Positions 1 through 9,359 of a DNA stretch of 64,000 nt are shown in pieces. Every line of letters begins with the position of its first letter. The stretch's first letter is position 1. Position numbers and translations under genes: made by a program. Origin of the DNA: CAWKAO01 sp963847665 (GTDB taxonomy: Bacteria > Actinomycetota > Humimicrobiia > Humimicrobiales > Humimicrobiaceae). Where the stretch lies: the NCBI GenBank assembly GCA_963847665.1, contig CAWKAO010000002.1, positions 372,001 through 436,000 of the forward strand, read 5' to 3'. The notes beneath the pieces were generated by a model that made no database searches, was not told the DNA's origin, and was given only the letters and a program-made list of their open reading frames with translations.

Positions 1-2
1 GA

Positions 3-1040
3 TTGAACAAAAAACTTATAGATGCATTAAAAGAACTTGAAAAAGAAAAAGGCATTAAAATGGATACCATCGTCGATGCTTTAAAAGGCTCTCTTAGTGC
101 TGCATATAAAAAGATCTATGACGATGAAGATGAAATAAGAATAGACATAAATGAAAACAACGGCGAGATAAAGGTCTTTAAGATACATGAAGACAAAGAG
201 GCTGTACAGGAGGCACCAAATGAAAAAGAGGTGACACCTGGGGATTTTGGTAGGATCGCGGCTCAGACCGTAAAACAGGTCATAAAACAGCGTATAAAAG
301 AAGCCGAACGAGAGATCATGTATGATGAGTTTAAAGACAGGGTCGGAGATATGGTTACAGGTATTGTCCAGCAAAATGATTCAAGATTTACACTTGTAGA
401 CCTTGGTAAAGTCGAAGCACTACTGCCGCAATATGAACAGGTTCCGGGTGAGGCCTATAAACATGGAGAGAGAATAAAGTGCTTCATTGCAGAGGTACGA
501 AAGACAACCAAGGGACCGCAGGTAATTGTTTCACGTACACATACGGGACTTGTAAGAAGATTATTTGAGTTGGAAGTACCTGAAATAAGTGAAAAGATAG
601 TAGAGATAAAAAGTATTGCCAGGGAAGCAGGATTCAGGACAAAGATAGCTGTTTTTTCAAATGATAAAAACGTCGATCCGGTGGGCGCCTGCGTGGGACC
701 GAAGGGTTCAAGGGTCAAGATGATAGTCGAGGAACTCGAAGGAGAGAAAATAGACATCGTAGATTATAACGAAGATCCAGTTGTGTTTATAAAAAATGCT
801 TTGAGTCCGGCAAAAGTCTTGAAAGTCTTAACTGACGATGAAAAAAAATTCGCACTTATTGTGGTGCCAAATGACCAGCTATCACTTGCTATAGGTAAAG
901 AAGGCCAGAATGTCCGCCTCGCAGCCAAATTGACAGGGTGGAAGATAGATATAAAAAGTGAAAAACAATTTGAAGATGAACTGGACGAAGCCAGGAGAGA
1001 AAGAATCGAAAAGAAGGAACAAATACAGGAAGAAATATGA
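3..1040 (+). CDS. nusA: Transcription termination/antitermination factor NusA
   Basis: NusA binds RNA polymerase and nascent RNA and modulates pausing, termination and rRNA antitermination. The 345-residue product has the family order: N-terminal RNAP-binding domain (about 1-125), S1 domain (about 130-200), then two KH domains, with the GxxG loops visible as VGPKGSRVK near residue 230 and AIGKEGQNVR near 300. It lacks the C-terminal acidic repeats of the E. coli protein, as is usual in Gram-positive-type bacteria. The start is the TTG at position 3, giving MNKKLIDALKELEKEKG, a normal NusA N-terminus, so the gene is probably complete although its ribosome binding site lies outside the window. 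The stop overlaps the infB ATG (ATGA). The small ylxR gene often found between nusA and infB is absent. Confidence 0.97.
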   Translation: MNKKLIDALKELEKEKGIKMDTIVDALKGSLSAAYKKIYDDEDEIRIDINENNGEIKVFKIHEDKEAVQEAPNEKEVTPGDFGRIAAQTVKQVIKQRIKEAEREIMYDEFKDRVGDMVTGIVQQNDSRFTLVDLGKVEALLPQYEQVPGEAYKHGERIKCFIAEVRKTTKGPQVIVSRTHTGLVRRLFELEVPEISEKIVEIKSIAREAGFRTKIAVFSNDKNVDPVGACVGPKGSRVKMIVEELEGEKIDIVDYNEDPVVFIKNALSPAKVLKVLTDDEKKFALIVVPNDQLSLAIGKEGQNVRLAAKLTGWKIDIKSEKQFEDELDEARRERIEKKEQIQEEI

Positions 1041-3511
1041 GTTCTGAAAGAATTTATGAGTTTGCAAAAGAATTAGATAAGACATCTACGGATCTTCTGG
1101 AGATCTGTAGCGTGCTTGGTATTTATATAAAAAGCCACAGCGCAATGGTAACGTCTGCGCAGAAAAAAAGAATACTTGCTTATATAAAAGAGGAAGAAAA
1201 GAAGAAAAAAGAAGAAGCTGCCAGAAAGAGCATAGAGAAAAAAGAAAAAAAAGAAGCAGATGCAAAAAAAGTTGAAGTGAAAAAAAAGGCTTCAAAACCA
1301 GTAAAGAAAGAGAAAGAACCAGAACATACCGTAGTCACTGAAAAACAAAAGACTTCAGTAAAAACAGAAAAAACTGTGGAACCAGAAGAAAAAACAATAA
1401 AAGCTGTAAAAGATAAAAGCATAGAAAAAGCACCTGAAGTAACAGAAACTGAGATCAAAACTCCTGAGGTAGAAATAGAAATCGAACAAATTGAAACGGA
1501 TGAATTTGAAGAAGTAGAAGAAGAGAAATATATAAAAAAAGTAAAAGGCCACTGGGATGAAGAGAAAAAGATCAATATCAGGAAAGTACTTGATAAGGAG
1601 CTTGACAAAGAGGAAAAAGAAGGCAGGTTTAGAGCCAGGGTAAAGCCCTCAACCTCAAAAAAAATTAAGATCAACAAAAAACTTGTTGTCAGTGAAAAAG
1701 GTGTTTCTGAAGAAGGAACTGATGAGGCAAGACCTGTAGAAGAAAAAGTATCAAAAAGATCTGAAATAAAAAAACTTATTGAGCTTCCCGAGGGAATGAC
1801 TATCAAGCAATTGTCAGAAAGGATAAATATTCCTTCAACTGAAATAATGCAGGTATTTTTTAATATGGGAGAGATGATGAATATAAATCAGGTCCTGGAT
1901 AAAGACCTTATAGAGCTTCTTTCCCAGGAGTTTAATTTTAAATATAGTATTATTGGTTTTGAAGATGAAAATGTTGAAAGTTTTGATGACCAGGAAAAGG
2001 ATCTGGTCCAGAGACCGCCTATAGTCACCATAATGGGTCATGTAGATCATGGTAAGACCACACTGTTGGACACAGTTAGAAAATCTAATGTGGTATCCAG
2101 CGAAGCTGGAGGGATAACCCAAAGAATAGGGGCTTATCAGGCAGTTTATAAGGACAGAAAAATAACTTTTCTTGATACTCCAGGCCATGAAGCGTTTACA
2201 GCGATGCGGGCCAGAGGTGCAAGGGTAACAGATATTGCAGTAATCATAGTTGCTGCTGATGACGGGATAATGCCCCAGACTGCTGAAGCAATAAATCATG
2301 CAAAAGATGCAGGGGTCCCGATTATCGTAGCCATAAATAAAATAGACCTGCCAAATATTAATCCTGATAAAATCAAGCAGGGTTTAACAGAATATAATCT
2401 TGTCCCGGAAGAATGGGGAGGAGATACTATTTTTGTTAATATTTCAGCAAAAAGCAATACAAACATCGAAGAGCTGCTGGAGATGGTACTCCTTGTAGCA
2501 GATATGAATGATATAAAAGGTAATCCAAAAGCTGAAGGCAGCGGTATAATAATAGAATCAAGGCTCGATAAGGGCTTTGGTCCTGTAGGAACCGTACTCG
2601 TTAAAAGAGGAAATATTAAAGTTGGGGATTTTTTTGCCACCGGTAACTCTTATGGAAGAGTAAGGACAATAAGGGATGAAAAGGATAATAATCTAAAAAG
2701 AGCCGAGCTATCCCAGCCTGTAGAGATCTCCGGTTTCACAACTCTACCGCAGGCAGGCGACCGGTTTTTTATAGTTAAAAATGAAAAAGTCGCAAAGGAT
2801 ATTATAAACAGGCGTGAACACCAGAAAAGACTTCTAATGGTATCCGAGGCAAAAAAACATGTGACACTTGAAGACCTCTCTGAGATCTCAAAAGAAAGTG
2901 AGATCAAAAAATTAAAAATAATCCTTAAAGCGGAATCCAACGGTTCTCTTGATGCAGTTGAAAAATCATTAAAAGACCTGGATGAAGAAAACATAAAAAT
3001 AGAATTTATTCACAAGGCTGTAGGAGCAATTTCAGACGGGGATGTCCTTCTGGCAGCAGCTTCTGATGCTATTATTCTTGGTTTTGGAGTGGTGCCTTCA
3101 CCAAAAGCCAGAAACTTAGCTAAAGACGAGGGTATTGAAGTCAGGACTTATGAAATAATCTACAAGCTTATAGATGATATAAAGCTTGCTTTTAAAGGTA
3201 TGCTTGAACCAAAATATGAGGAAAAGATAAAAGGGACTATCGAGATCAGGGAACTCTTTAAAATAACTAAAGTGGGAAATATTGCCGGTTGTTATATTCT
3301 TGAAGGAGAAGTAGAAAGAGGCAGCACTGCCAGGGTTATAAGAGACGGAAAGATCATATATGACGGAAAGATATCGTCCCTGCACAGGTTCAAAGAAGAT
3401 GTTAAGAAGGTAAGTGCGGGATATGAATGCGGTATCAAGATAGAAAACTTCCAGGACTTGAGTAAGGGGGATATTCTAGAAGTCTACGAACAGGAAGAGG
3501 TAAAGGAATAA
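1037..3511 (+). CDS. infB: Translation initiation factor IF-2
   Basis: IF-2 is the GTPase that brings initiator fMet-tRNA to the 30S subunit and promotes subunit joining. Of 824 residues, the first 50 or so form an IF2_N helical domain, followed by a long Lys/Glu-rich low-complexity linker (about 55-230) and a second IF2_N-like segment (about 245-300). The G domain begins near residue 330 with GHVDHGKT (G1), then DTPGHEAF (G3), NKID (G4) and SAK (G5). The remaining domains II-IV are full length. The ATG overlaps the nusA stop, implying translational coupling, and rbfA follows one base after the stop. The sequence is uninterrupted. Confidence 0.98.
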   Translation: MSSERIYEFAKELDKTSTDLLEICSVLGIYIKSHSAMVTSAQKKRILAYIKEEEKKKKEEAARKSIEKKEKKEADAKKVEVKKKASKPVKKEKEPEHTVVTEKQKTSVKTEKTVEPEEKTIKAVKDKSIEKAPEVTETEIKTPEVEIEIEQIETDEFEEVEEEKYIKKVKGHWDEEKKINIRKVLDKELDKEEKEGRFRARVKPSTSKKIKINKKLVVSEKGVSEEGTDEARPVEEKVSKRSEIKKLIELPEGMTIKQLSERINIPSTEIMQVFFNMGEMMNINQVLDKDLIELLSQEFNFKYSIIGFEDENVESFDDQEKDLVQRPPIVTIMGHVDHGKTTLLDTVRKSNVVSSEAGGITQRIGAYQAVYKDRKITFLDTPGHEAFTAMRARGARVTDIAVIIVAADDGIMPQTAEAINHAKDAGVPIIVAINKIDLPNINPDKIKQGLTEYNLVPEEWGGDTIFVNISAKSNTNIEELLEMVLLVADMNDIKGNPKAEGSGIIIESRLDKGFGPVGTVLVKRGNIKVGDFFATGNSYGRVRTIRDEKDNNLKRAELSQPVEISGFTTLPQAGDRFFIVKNEKVAKDIINRREHQKRLLMVSEAKKHVTLEDLSEISKESEIKKLKIILKAESNGSLDAVEKSLKDLDEENIKIEFIHKAVGAISDGDVLLAAASDAIILGFGVVPSPKARNLAKDEGIEVRTYEIIYKLIDDIKLAFKGMLEPKYEEKIKGTIEIRELFKITKVGNIAGCYILEGEVERGSTARVIRDGKIIYDGKISSLHRFKEDVKKVSAGYECGIKIENFQDLSKGDILEVYEQEEVKE

Positions 3512-3512
3512 T

Positions 3513-3857
3513 TTGAACAAGATAAGGAAGATCGAAGAGGACCTTCGCAGAGAGATAAGCTTTATAATCAATTCCAAGATCAAGGACCCAAGAGTAGGTT
3601 TTGTAACTATTACCGGTACAAAATTATCCCCTGATTGCCATTATCTTGATATCTTTGTAAGTATTATGGACCAGAGCAAAAGGGACGAATCCTTCAGCAG
3701 CCTGAAAAAATGCGATGGATTTATTAAAAAGAACCTTAAAGAAAGATTTAAACTCAGGAATATGCCAGAATTAAGATTTATTTATGATCAGTCAATCGAT
3801 AAAGGTTTAAAAGTATCCACATTGCTGGAAAACTTAAAAGAGACAGGTAAGATATAA
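3513..3857 (+). CDS. rbfA: 30S ribosome-binding factor RbfA
   Basis: RbfA is a small KH-fold factor needed for late 16S rRNA processing and 30S maturation. The 114-residue product has the expected N-terminus (KIEEDLRREISFIINSKIKDPRVGFVTIT), including the conserved KDPR segment, and ends close to the usual family length. The start is TTG at 3513, one base after the infB stop, consistent with coupling inside the nusA-infB operon; TTG starts recur in this genome. Confidence 0.95.
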   Translation: MNKIRKIEEDLRREISFIINSKIKDPRVGFVTITGTKLSPDCHYLDIFVSIMDQSKRDESFSSLKKCDGFIKKNLKERFKLRNMPELRFIYDQSIDKGLKVSTLLENLKETGKI

Positions 3858-3862
3858 TAGAA

Positions 3863-4870
3863 ATGCTGCAAGATTTTAACACCTCTTTTATAGAGATCAA
3901 AAAAATAATCGACAGTAATAAAAATTTTTTGATCATCACTCATGATTTTCCTGACGGAGACTGCCTGGGTGCCCAGATAACATTATTTGAACTTCTAAAT
4001 AACCTTGGTAAAAAAGTTTCAATGGCCTGCAGGGGTGAGATACCGTATCAGTATAATTTTTTACCCAATGTAGACCTTATAAAAAGTGAGCTTGACAAAG
4101 TCGATATTGATTTCAGTAATGGAGATTGTGTCTGTTTTTGCCTGGACAGTGCTGACGAGGATAGATTTGACTTTAAAAAGGAAGAGCTGGACTCGATGAT
4201 AAAAATGATAATAAACATCGATCATCATCTGGGGAATACGCAATATGGTGATATAAATATCGTGGATCCCAAAAGATCAGCAGCAGCCGAGATAATATAT
4301 GAGTTTATTGTCTCACAATATCCGGACCAGATGAATTATAATATGGCTCTGGGCATCTATACAGGTATAATAACTGATACAGGTAGATTCCAGTACGAGA
4401 ACACGACAGCAAATGTCCACAGGATAATAAGCAATCTGCTGGGTTATGGAATAGTTGCTTCTGATATCTTTTCTTATATTTACGAAAACGAACCTTATAA
4501 CAGATTCAAATTATTAAAAAAGATATTAAATAGAATAAGGGTGGTCGAGTCCAGGCAGTTTATCTATTCATATGTTTTACAGAAAGATTTCAAGCAACTG
4601 GGACTTCCGTTTTCTGCTAACGACGGGCTAATAGAATTGTTAAGGAGTGCCTCTTCAGGAAAAATAGCAGCATTATTTAAACAGGTCGGCAGAAAGAAAT
4701 ATAAAGTAAGCCTGAGATCAGCCGACAGGTCATATGACGTAGCTGCCATCGCTTCAAAATTTGGGGGTGGCGGCCATAAGATGGCTTCGGCTTTTTCATA
4801 CAACGGGACGATAAAAGAACTATTGCGGGACCTTGTGAAAGAAATAGAAGTAAAGGGAAAAGATGGTTGA
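3863..4870 (+). CDS. nrnA: Bifunctional oligoribonuclease/PAP phosphatase NrnA (DHH family)
   Basis: NrnA degrades short oligoribonucleotides and dephosphorylates 3'-phosphoadenosine 5'-phosphate in organisms without Orn. The 335 residues show the DHH/DHHA1 arrangement: HDFPDGDCLGAQ near residue 30 (metal-binding Asp/His), a central Asp in CLDSADEDRF, the diagnostic IDHH near residue 120, and the C-terminal GGGGHKMASAF glycine motif of the DHHA1 domain near residue 300. It sits between rbfA and truB, its usual place in Firmicutes and Actinobacteria. Its last eight bases overlap the truB ATG at 4863. Confidence 0.94.
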   Translation: MLQDFNTSFIEIKKIIDSNKNFLIITHDFPDGDCLGAQITLFELLNNLGKKVSMACRGEIPYQYNFLPNVDLIKSELDKVDIDFSNGDCVCFCLDSADEDRFDFKKEELDSMIKMIINIDHHLGNTQYGDINIVDPKRSAAAEIIYEFIVSQYPDQMNYNMALGIYTGIITDTGRFQYENTTANVHRIISNLLGYGIVASDIFSYIYENEPYNRFKLLKKILNRIRVVESRQFIYSYVLQKDFKQLGLPFSANDGLIELLRSASSGKIAALFKQVGRKKYKVSLRSADRSYDVAAIASKFGGGGHKMASAFSYNGTIKELLRDLVKEIEVKGKDG

Positions 4871-5638
4871 AACACAAATAAATAAATCTGATGCATTGAG
4901 GCAGTTTGACGGCATCACGCTTATAAATAAAATAAGATCCATTTCCTCATATGATGTGATAAGGTCTTTTAAAAGAGTTTTTTTTTGCAAAAAATCGGTC
5001 ACGCCGGCACACTCGACCCGCTTGCAGAGGGTCTGCTTATAATACTCCTGAATAAAGCCACAAAACTATCAAGTCTATTTCTTGGAATGGATAAAGAATA
5101 CAGAGCTTTTTTTAAGATTGGGATAATCACAGACAGCTGGGATTCTGACGGCAGGGTAATAGAGGAAAGAAACGCAGACTATGTCGCTAAAAGAGATATA
5201 ATAAAAGTGCTCGATGAAATAGAGGGGGTATTTAAGCAAAGACCTCCAATTTTTTCTGCAAAAAAAATAAACGGGAAACCTGCTTATTACTATGCAAGAA
5301 ATGACAGATTTAATAATGAGGAAATAAAACTTAAGGAAAATAACGTAAATATTTATTCGGCATCACTTGTCTCATTCAAGGAAAATACTGCAGAGATAAA
5401 CATGAGATGCAGTTCAGGCACTTATGTAAGATCAGTTATAAATGAAATAGGAAACCGTCTTTCCTGCGGGGCAGTGATGACAGGCCTTGTGAGAGAGAGT
5501 ATAGGAGATTTTCATTTGAAGGACAGTATTAATATCGAAGACCTCAGAAGTATAAAAAATGAAAGTGATATTAGAGGACTGAAAAAAAGTATGATATCTG
5601 TTGATGACCTGAGATCGAGTGGATATTTTATAAAATAG
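4863..5638 (+). CDS. truB: tRNA pseudouridine(55) synthase TruB, one frame break in a T9 run
   Basis: TruB makes pseudouridine 55 in the T loop of tRNA. The ATG at 4863 opens a reading frame giving the family N-terminus (DGITLINKIRSISSYDV), which stops soon after 4985. The conserved catalytic segment KIGHAGTLDPLAEGLL and the rest, to 5638, continue in the -1 frame. The switch falls at a run of nine T (4978-4986). A single extra T, or a -1 slip on U-UUU-UUU, restores a normal TruB reading RVFFLQKIGHAGTLDP. The catalytic Asp is kept in TLDP. Downstream sequence is intact to the stop. I read this as one gene with a missing base, with programmed frameshifting as the alternative. Confidence 0.88.
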
Positions 5639-5705
5639 CCATTGAATTTTTTGTGATTTCAAATAAAATATAATGGTTTTTGTCATAAAAGGACAATAAT
5701 ACAAA

Positions 5706-6665
5706 TTGAGTAAAATAATAAAATTAGAAGACCTAAAAGACAGCTACTTCAGGGATAGTTGCATTATCGCAGTAATGGGGTTTTTTGATGGCGTCCACCG
5801 TGGACATAAAAAAATAATAAAAATGTGTGTTGAAAGGGCAAAAGAATTAGAAGGACTAAGCCTGGTCTTTACATTTGATAAACCCCCAATAAATATAATA
5901 ACCGGAAAATTATATAAAAAGCTTATAACGACTTATGAAGATAAGCTGGATTTTATAAGAGAACAGGGAGTAGACTTCATAATAGTTTCTAATTTTGACA
6001 GGTCTTTTGCGGAAATGGAACCTTATGATTTTTGTGAAGAAATACTTTTAAAAAAAGTAAACATAAAAGAACTTTTTATCGGTACAGGTTTCAAATTTGG
6101 GAAAAATGCAAAGGGAAATACTGCGATTTTAAGGGATTTTTTCATTAAAAGGGGCATAGGTATCAATGAGGTCCCGATACTGAAGATAAATGGCCTGGAT
6201 GTGTCAAGTACAAGCATCAGGGATTTTTATAAAAAAGGTGATATTGAAAACATGAGGACCTTTCTTGGTAGATATCCATACGTCAAAGGCAAGGTAGTAA
6301 GCGGTGAAAAGCGAGGATCGACACTGGGTTTTCCCACAGCGAATATAGATATATTTAGGGAATTTGTAATACCCGACGATGGTGTATACATCGGCCTGGT
6401 CTCAATTATAAATGGTGGTACAAAGTTGACCGACCTTAATGCGATCATTAACATCGGAGATAATCCGACATTCAAGAATTCGCATAAAAGAATAGAATCG
6501 CATATACTGGATTTTCACGATGATATTTACAATGCGGATATAAAGGTCACTTTTTTAAAAAGATTGAGAGAAGAAATAACTTTTAAGAAAAAAGAAGACC
6601 TGATAAACCAGATAAAGTCTGACATTGAGCAGGCCAGGAAATATTTTAAGGAAATTGTTTATTAA
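5706..6665 (+). CDS. ribF: Bifunctional riboflavin kinase/FAD synthetase RibF
   Basis: RibF phosphorylates riboflavin to FMN and adenylylates FMN to FAD. The N-terminal nucleotidyltransferase half carries FFDGVHRGHKK near residue 25 and the STSIRDF motif near 170. The C-terminal flavokinase half carries the GSTLGFPTANI motif near 205 and a typical acidic-basic C-terminus. The length (319 residues) is normal. The start is TTG at 5706, preceded by AAAGGACAA. It follows truB, as in many Gram-positive genomes. No FMN riboswitch is visible in the 67-base gap upstream. Confidence 0.95.
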   Translation: MSKIIKLEDLKDSYFRDSCIIAVMGFFDGVHRGHKKIIKMCVERAKELEGLSLVFTFDKPPINIITGKLYKKLITTYEDKLDFIREQGVDFIIVSNFDRSFAEMEPYDFCEEILLKKVNIKELFIGTGFKFGKNAKGNTAILRDFFIKRGIGINEVPILKINGLDVSSTSIRDFYKKGDIENMRTFLGRYPYVKGKVVSGEKRGSTLGFPTANIDIFREFVIPDDGVYIGLVSIINGGTKLTDLNAIINIGDNPTFKNSHKRIESHILDFHDDIYNADIKVTFLKRLREEITFKKKEDLINQIKSDIEQARKYFKEIVY

Positions 6666-6785
6666 GTATCAAGGAAATGGAGTTCTTGTTTTTATAAAGG
6701 GAATCAGCATAGACTAAAAAAATTGTAATACTAATATAGTTATGATAAATTATGTAAGAATATTTTAGAGGGAGGTAAAATCGAT

Positions 6786-7055
6786 TTGACATTATTAAAG
6801 GAAGAAAAAAAGGATATTATTGAAAAGTTTAAGGTCCATGAGAGTGATACAGGTTCTGCAGCTATCCAGATAGCCATAATGACCACAAGAATAAACAGCT
6901 TGAACGAACATCTTAAAGCCAATAAAAAAGACCATCACTCAAGAAGGGGCCTTGTAATGCTTGTAGGTAAGAGAAAAAGATTGCTTGAATATTTAAAAAA
7001 TAATGACCTTGAAGAATACAGGAAGCTTATCAAAGAGCTTGGTTTAAGAAAGTAA
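6786..7055 (+). CDS. rpsO: 30S ribosomal protein S15
   Basis: S15 binds 16S rRNA early in 30S assembly. The 89-residue product is exactly family length and contains the signature HxxDTGS (HESDTGSAAIQIA) and HSRRGLVMLVGKRKRLLEYL. A strong Shine-Dalgarno sequence, GAGGGAGGT (6769-6777), precedes the TTG start at 6786. It stands between ribF and pnp, the canonical rpsO-pnp pair. Confidence 0.97.
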   Translation: MTLLKEEKKDIIEKFKVHESDTGSAAIQIAIMTTRINSLNEHLKANKKDHHSRRGLVMLVGKRKRLLEYLKNNDLEEYRKLIKELGLRK

Positions 7056-7115
7056 ACCTGTAAATAAGCCGTAAAGATGTAATAAAAATAATAATATATT
7101 AAATGTTAGGGAAGT

Positions 7116-9293
7116 GTGGATCAATTGGAAAAAGAAAATACTGGTGAAATAATCCAGGAATTTAATTTAGGAAGCAGTGTAGTCACCATTAAAACAGGAA
7201 AATTGGCAAAGCAGGCCGGCGGCGCCGTGTTAATGGAATCCGGGGGTAATGGGATACTTATAACTGCAACGATGAGCGAATCATCAAGGGAAAATGTAGA
7301 TTTTTTCCCTCTGACTGTAGATGTTGAAGAGAGGATGTATGCTGCAGGAAAAATACCTGGAGGATTCTTTAAAAGAGAAGGCAGGGCGACTGATAAAGCT
7401 ATCCTTAATTCAAGGTTAACTGACAGGCCTATCAGACCTGTTTTTGATAAGAATATAAGAAATGAAGTCCAGATAATAGCTACTGTTCTTTCAGTAGATC
7501 AGGTATATCCTTACGATGTTTTGATCGTCAACGGAGCATCATGTGCGCTTCTATTATCAGATATACCGTTTGACGAACCTGTTGGGGCAGTTAGAATCGG
7601 TTATACTGATGGCAACTGGCTGGTCAACCCATCATATGAAGAATTAAAGAAATGCATTCTGGACATCATTGTGGCAGGAACTGAGACAGCAATCCTGATG
7701 GTCGAAGCAAAATGTAATGAAGCAAGTGAGGAAATAATAATAGAAGCTCTTGAAAGAGCCATACCTGAGATACAAAAAGTCATAAAATTTCAGAGAGAGT
7801 TTGCCGGTAGGATATCTGTAGAGAAAAAACAGGTCGAGAAATTCAGGATGAATGAAGATGTATACAAGAAAGTGCTGGAACTTGCTTCAGATAAAATCAG
7901 CGAAAAGCTTGAGATTGTCGTCCAATCTGCAGATAAACCGGATAAGGAAGAAATACTTGCATCAGGCAAAAAGAGTTTTATTTCTGAACAGCTCGATACG
8001 ATAAGTTCAGAAGTGAAAGAAAAGCTGCAGGAAGAATTCCCGGAAGATAAAGTAAGTGTAGGTGTTGCCCTTAAAGAACTGGAGAGGGATCTTGTAAGAA
8101 AAATGATACTTAAAAACAAGATAAGGCCCGATGGCAGGAAACCGGCGGAGATAAGAAAGATCAGCTGCGAAGTAGGCCTTTTCCCGGGCACCACACATGG
8201 GACAGGTCTTTTTACGAGAGGAAGGACACAGGCTTTAACTATCCTTGCCCTCGGTTCCATAAGGGAAGCACAGAAGCTCGACAGCCTTGAAGCAATCGAG
8301 TTTAAGAGATTTATGCACCACTATAATTTTCCGCCATTTACAACAGGCGAGACTGCACCGCTCAGGGGGCCCCGCAGAAGAGAAATAGGACACGGGGCAT
8401 TATCTGAAAAATCACTGGTGCAGATGATTCCGCCCGAAGAAGAATTCCCATATTCTATTAGACTTGTATCAGAAATACTTGAATCAAATGGCTCTACATC
8501 AATGGCAAGCGTATGTGGAAGTACACTTGCTCTTATGGATGGAGGCGTACCGATAAAAAATCCTGTTTCTGGCATAGCAATGGGACTTGTAAAAGGTGAA
8601 GACAATGAATTTGTCGTCCTTTCGGATATACAGGGTATTGAAGATTTTTATGGTGACATGGACTTTAAGGTAGCAGGAACAAAAAATGGAGTTAATGCCC
8701 TACAGATGGACATAAAAATAAAAGGGATCGATATTGCGATAATGAAAGAAGCTCTTTACCAGGCAAAAGAAGGCAGGTTGTACATACTCGATAAAATGCT
8801 TGAAGTCATTTCAAATCCCAGAGAAACACTTTCAGATGTGGCACCAAAGATAAAGACATTCAAGGTACCTAAAGATAAAATTGGGGAAATAATAGGCCCT
8901 GGCGGAAAAATGATCAAAAGCATTAAAGAAGAGTTCAATCTTGATGAAATAGATATCACTGATTCAAATGGAGACGGCCTCGTATCCATAACATGCAGCG
9001 ATAACGAATCAATCAACGGCGCGATTAAAAAGATAGAATCAATGCTAAGGTCTTTTGATGATATCAATGAGGGTGATGAGTTTAGTGGCACAGTGGTCGG
9101 GATAACCTCATATGGGGCTTTTATAAACTTATTCCCGGGGACAGATGGTCTCCTTCATATCTCAAAGATAGCAAATAAAAGAATCGAAAAAGTCGAAGAC
9201 TATCTAAAAATGGGTGAAAAGATCGAAGTGAAGGTCTCTTCCATAGATCGGAGAGAAAGAAAGATATCCCTTGAAAGAGTGAGTTTTGAATAA
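7116..9293 (+). CDS. pnp: Polyribonucleotide nucleotidyltransferase (PNPase)
   Basis: PNPase is the trimeric phosphorolytic 3'-5' exoribonuclease of the RNA degradosome. The 725 residues contain two RNase PH domains (about 10-230 and 320-550) joined by an alpha-helical domain, then a KH domain from about 582 (KIGEIIGPGGKMIK with its GPGG loop) and an S1 domain from about 652 (SGTVVGITSYGAFINL) ending HISK and ISLERV. The start is GTG at 7116 after TTAGGGA. The gene is intact and full length. Confidence 0.97.
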   Translation: MDQLEKENTGEIIQEFNLGSSVVTIKTGKLAKQAGGAVLMESGGNGILITATMSESSRENVDFFPLTVDVEERMYAAGKIPGGFFKREGRATDKAILNSRLTDRPIRPVFDKNIRNEVQIIATVLSVDQVYPYDVLIVNGASCALLLSDIPFDEPVGAVRIGYTDGNWLVNPSYEELKKCILDIIVAGTETAILMVEAKCNEASEEIIIEALERAIPEIQKVIKFQREFAGRISVEKKQVEKFRMNEDVYKKVLELASDKISEKLEIVVQSADKPDKEEILASGKKSFISEQLDTISSEVKEKLQEEFPEDKVSVGVALKELERDLVRKMILKNKIRPDGRKPAEIRKISCEVGLFPGTTHGTGLFTRGRTQALTILALGSIREAQKLDSLEAIEFKRFMHHYNFPPFTTGETAPLRGPRRREIGHGALSEKSLVQMIPPEEEFPYSIRLVSEILESNGSTSMASVCGSTLALMDGGVPIKNPVSGIAMGLVKGEDNEFVVLSDIQGIEDFYGDMDFKVAGTKNGVNALQMDIKIKGIDIAIMKEALYQAKEGRLYILDKMLEVISNPRETLSDVAPKIKTFKVPKDKIGEIIGPGGKMIKSIKEEFNLDEIDITDSNGDGLVSITCSDNESINGAIKKIESMLRSFDDINEGDEFSGTVVGITSYGAFINLFPGTDGLLHISKIANKRIEKVEDYLKMGEKIEVKVSSIDRRERKISLERVSFE

Positions 9294-9359
9294 GGTATCA
9301 AATGAGTAGGATATCAAATAGCTAATATTAAAAACAATTTATACTGAGGTTAAAAAGAT

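Noticed and set aside
1186..1700. Repeat-rich Lys/Glu segment in infB as a separate repeat element
   Set aside because: It is the normal low-complexity linker of IF-2 and shows no regular period.
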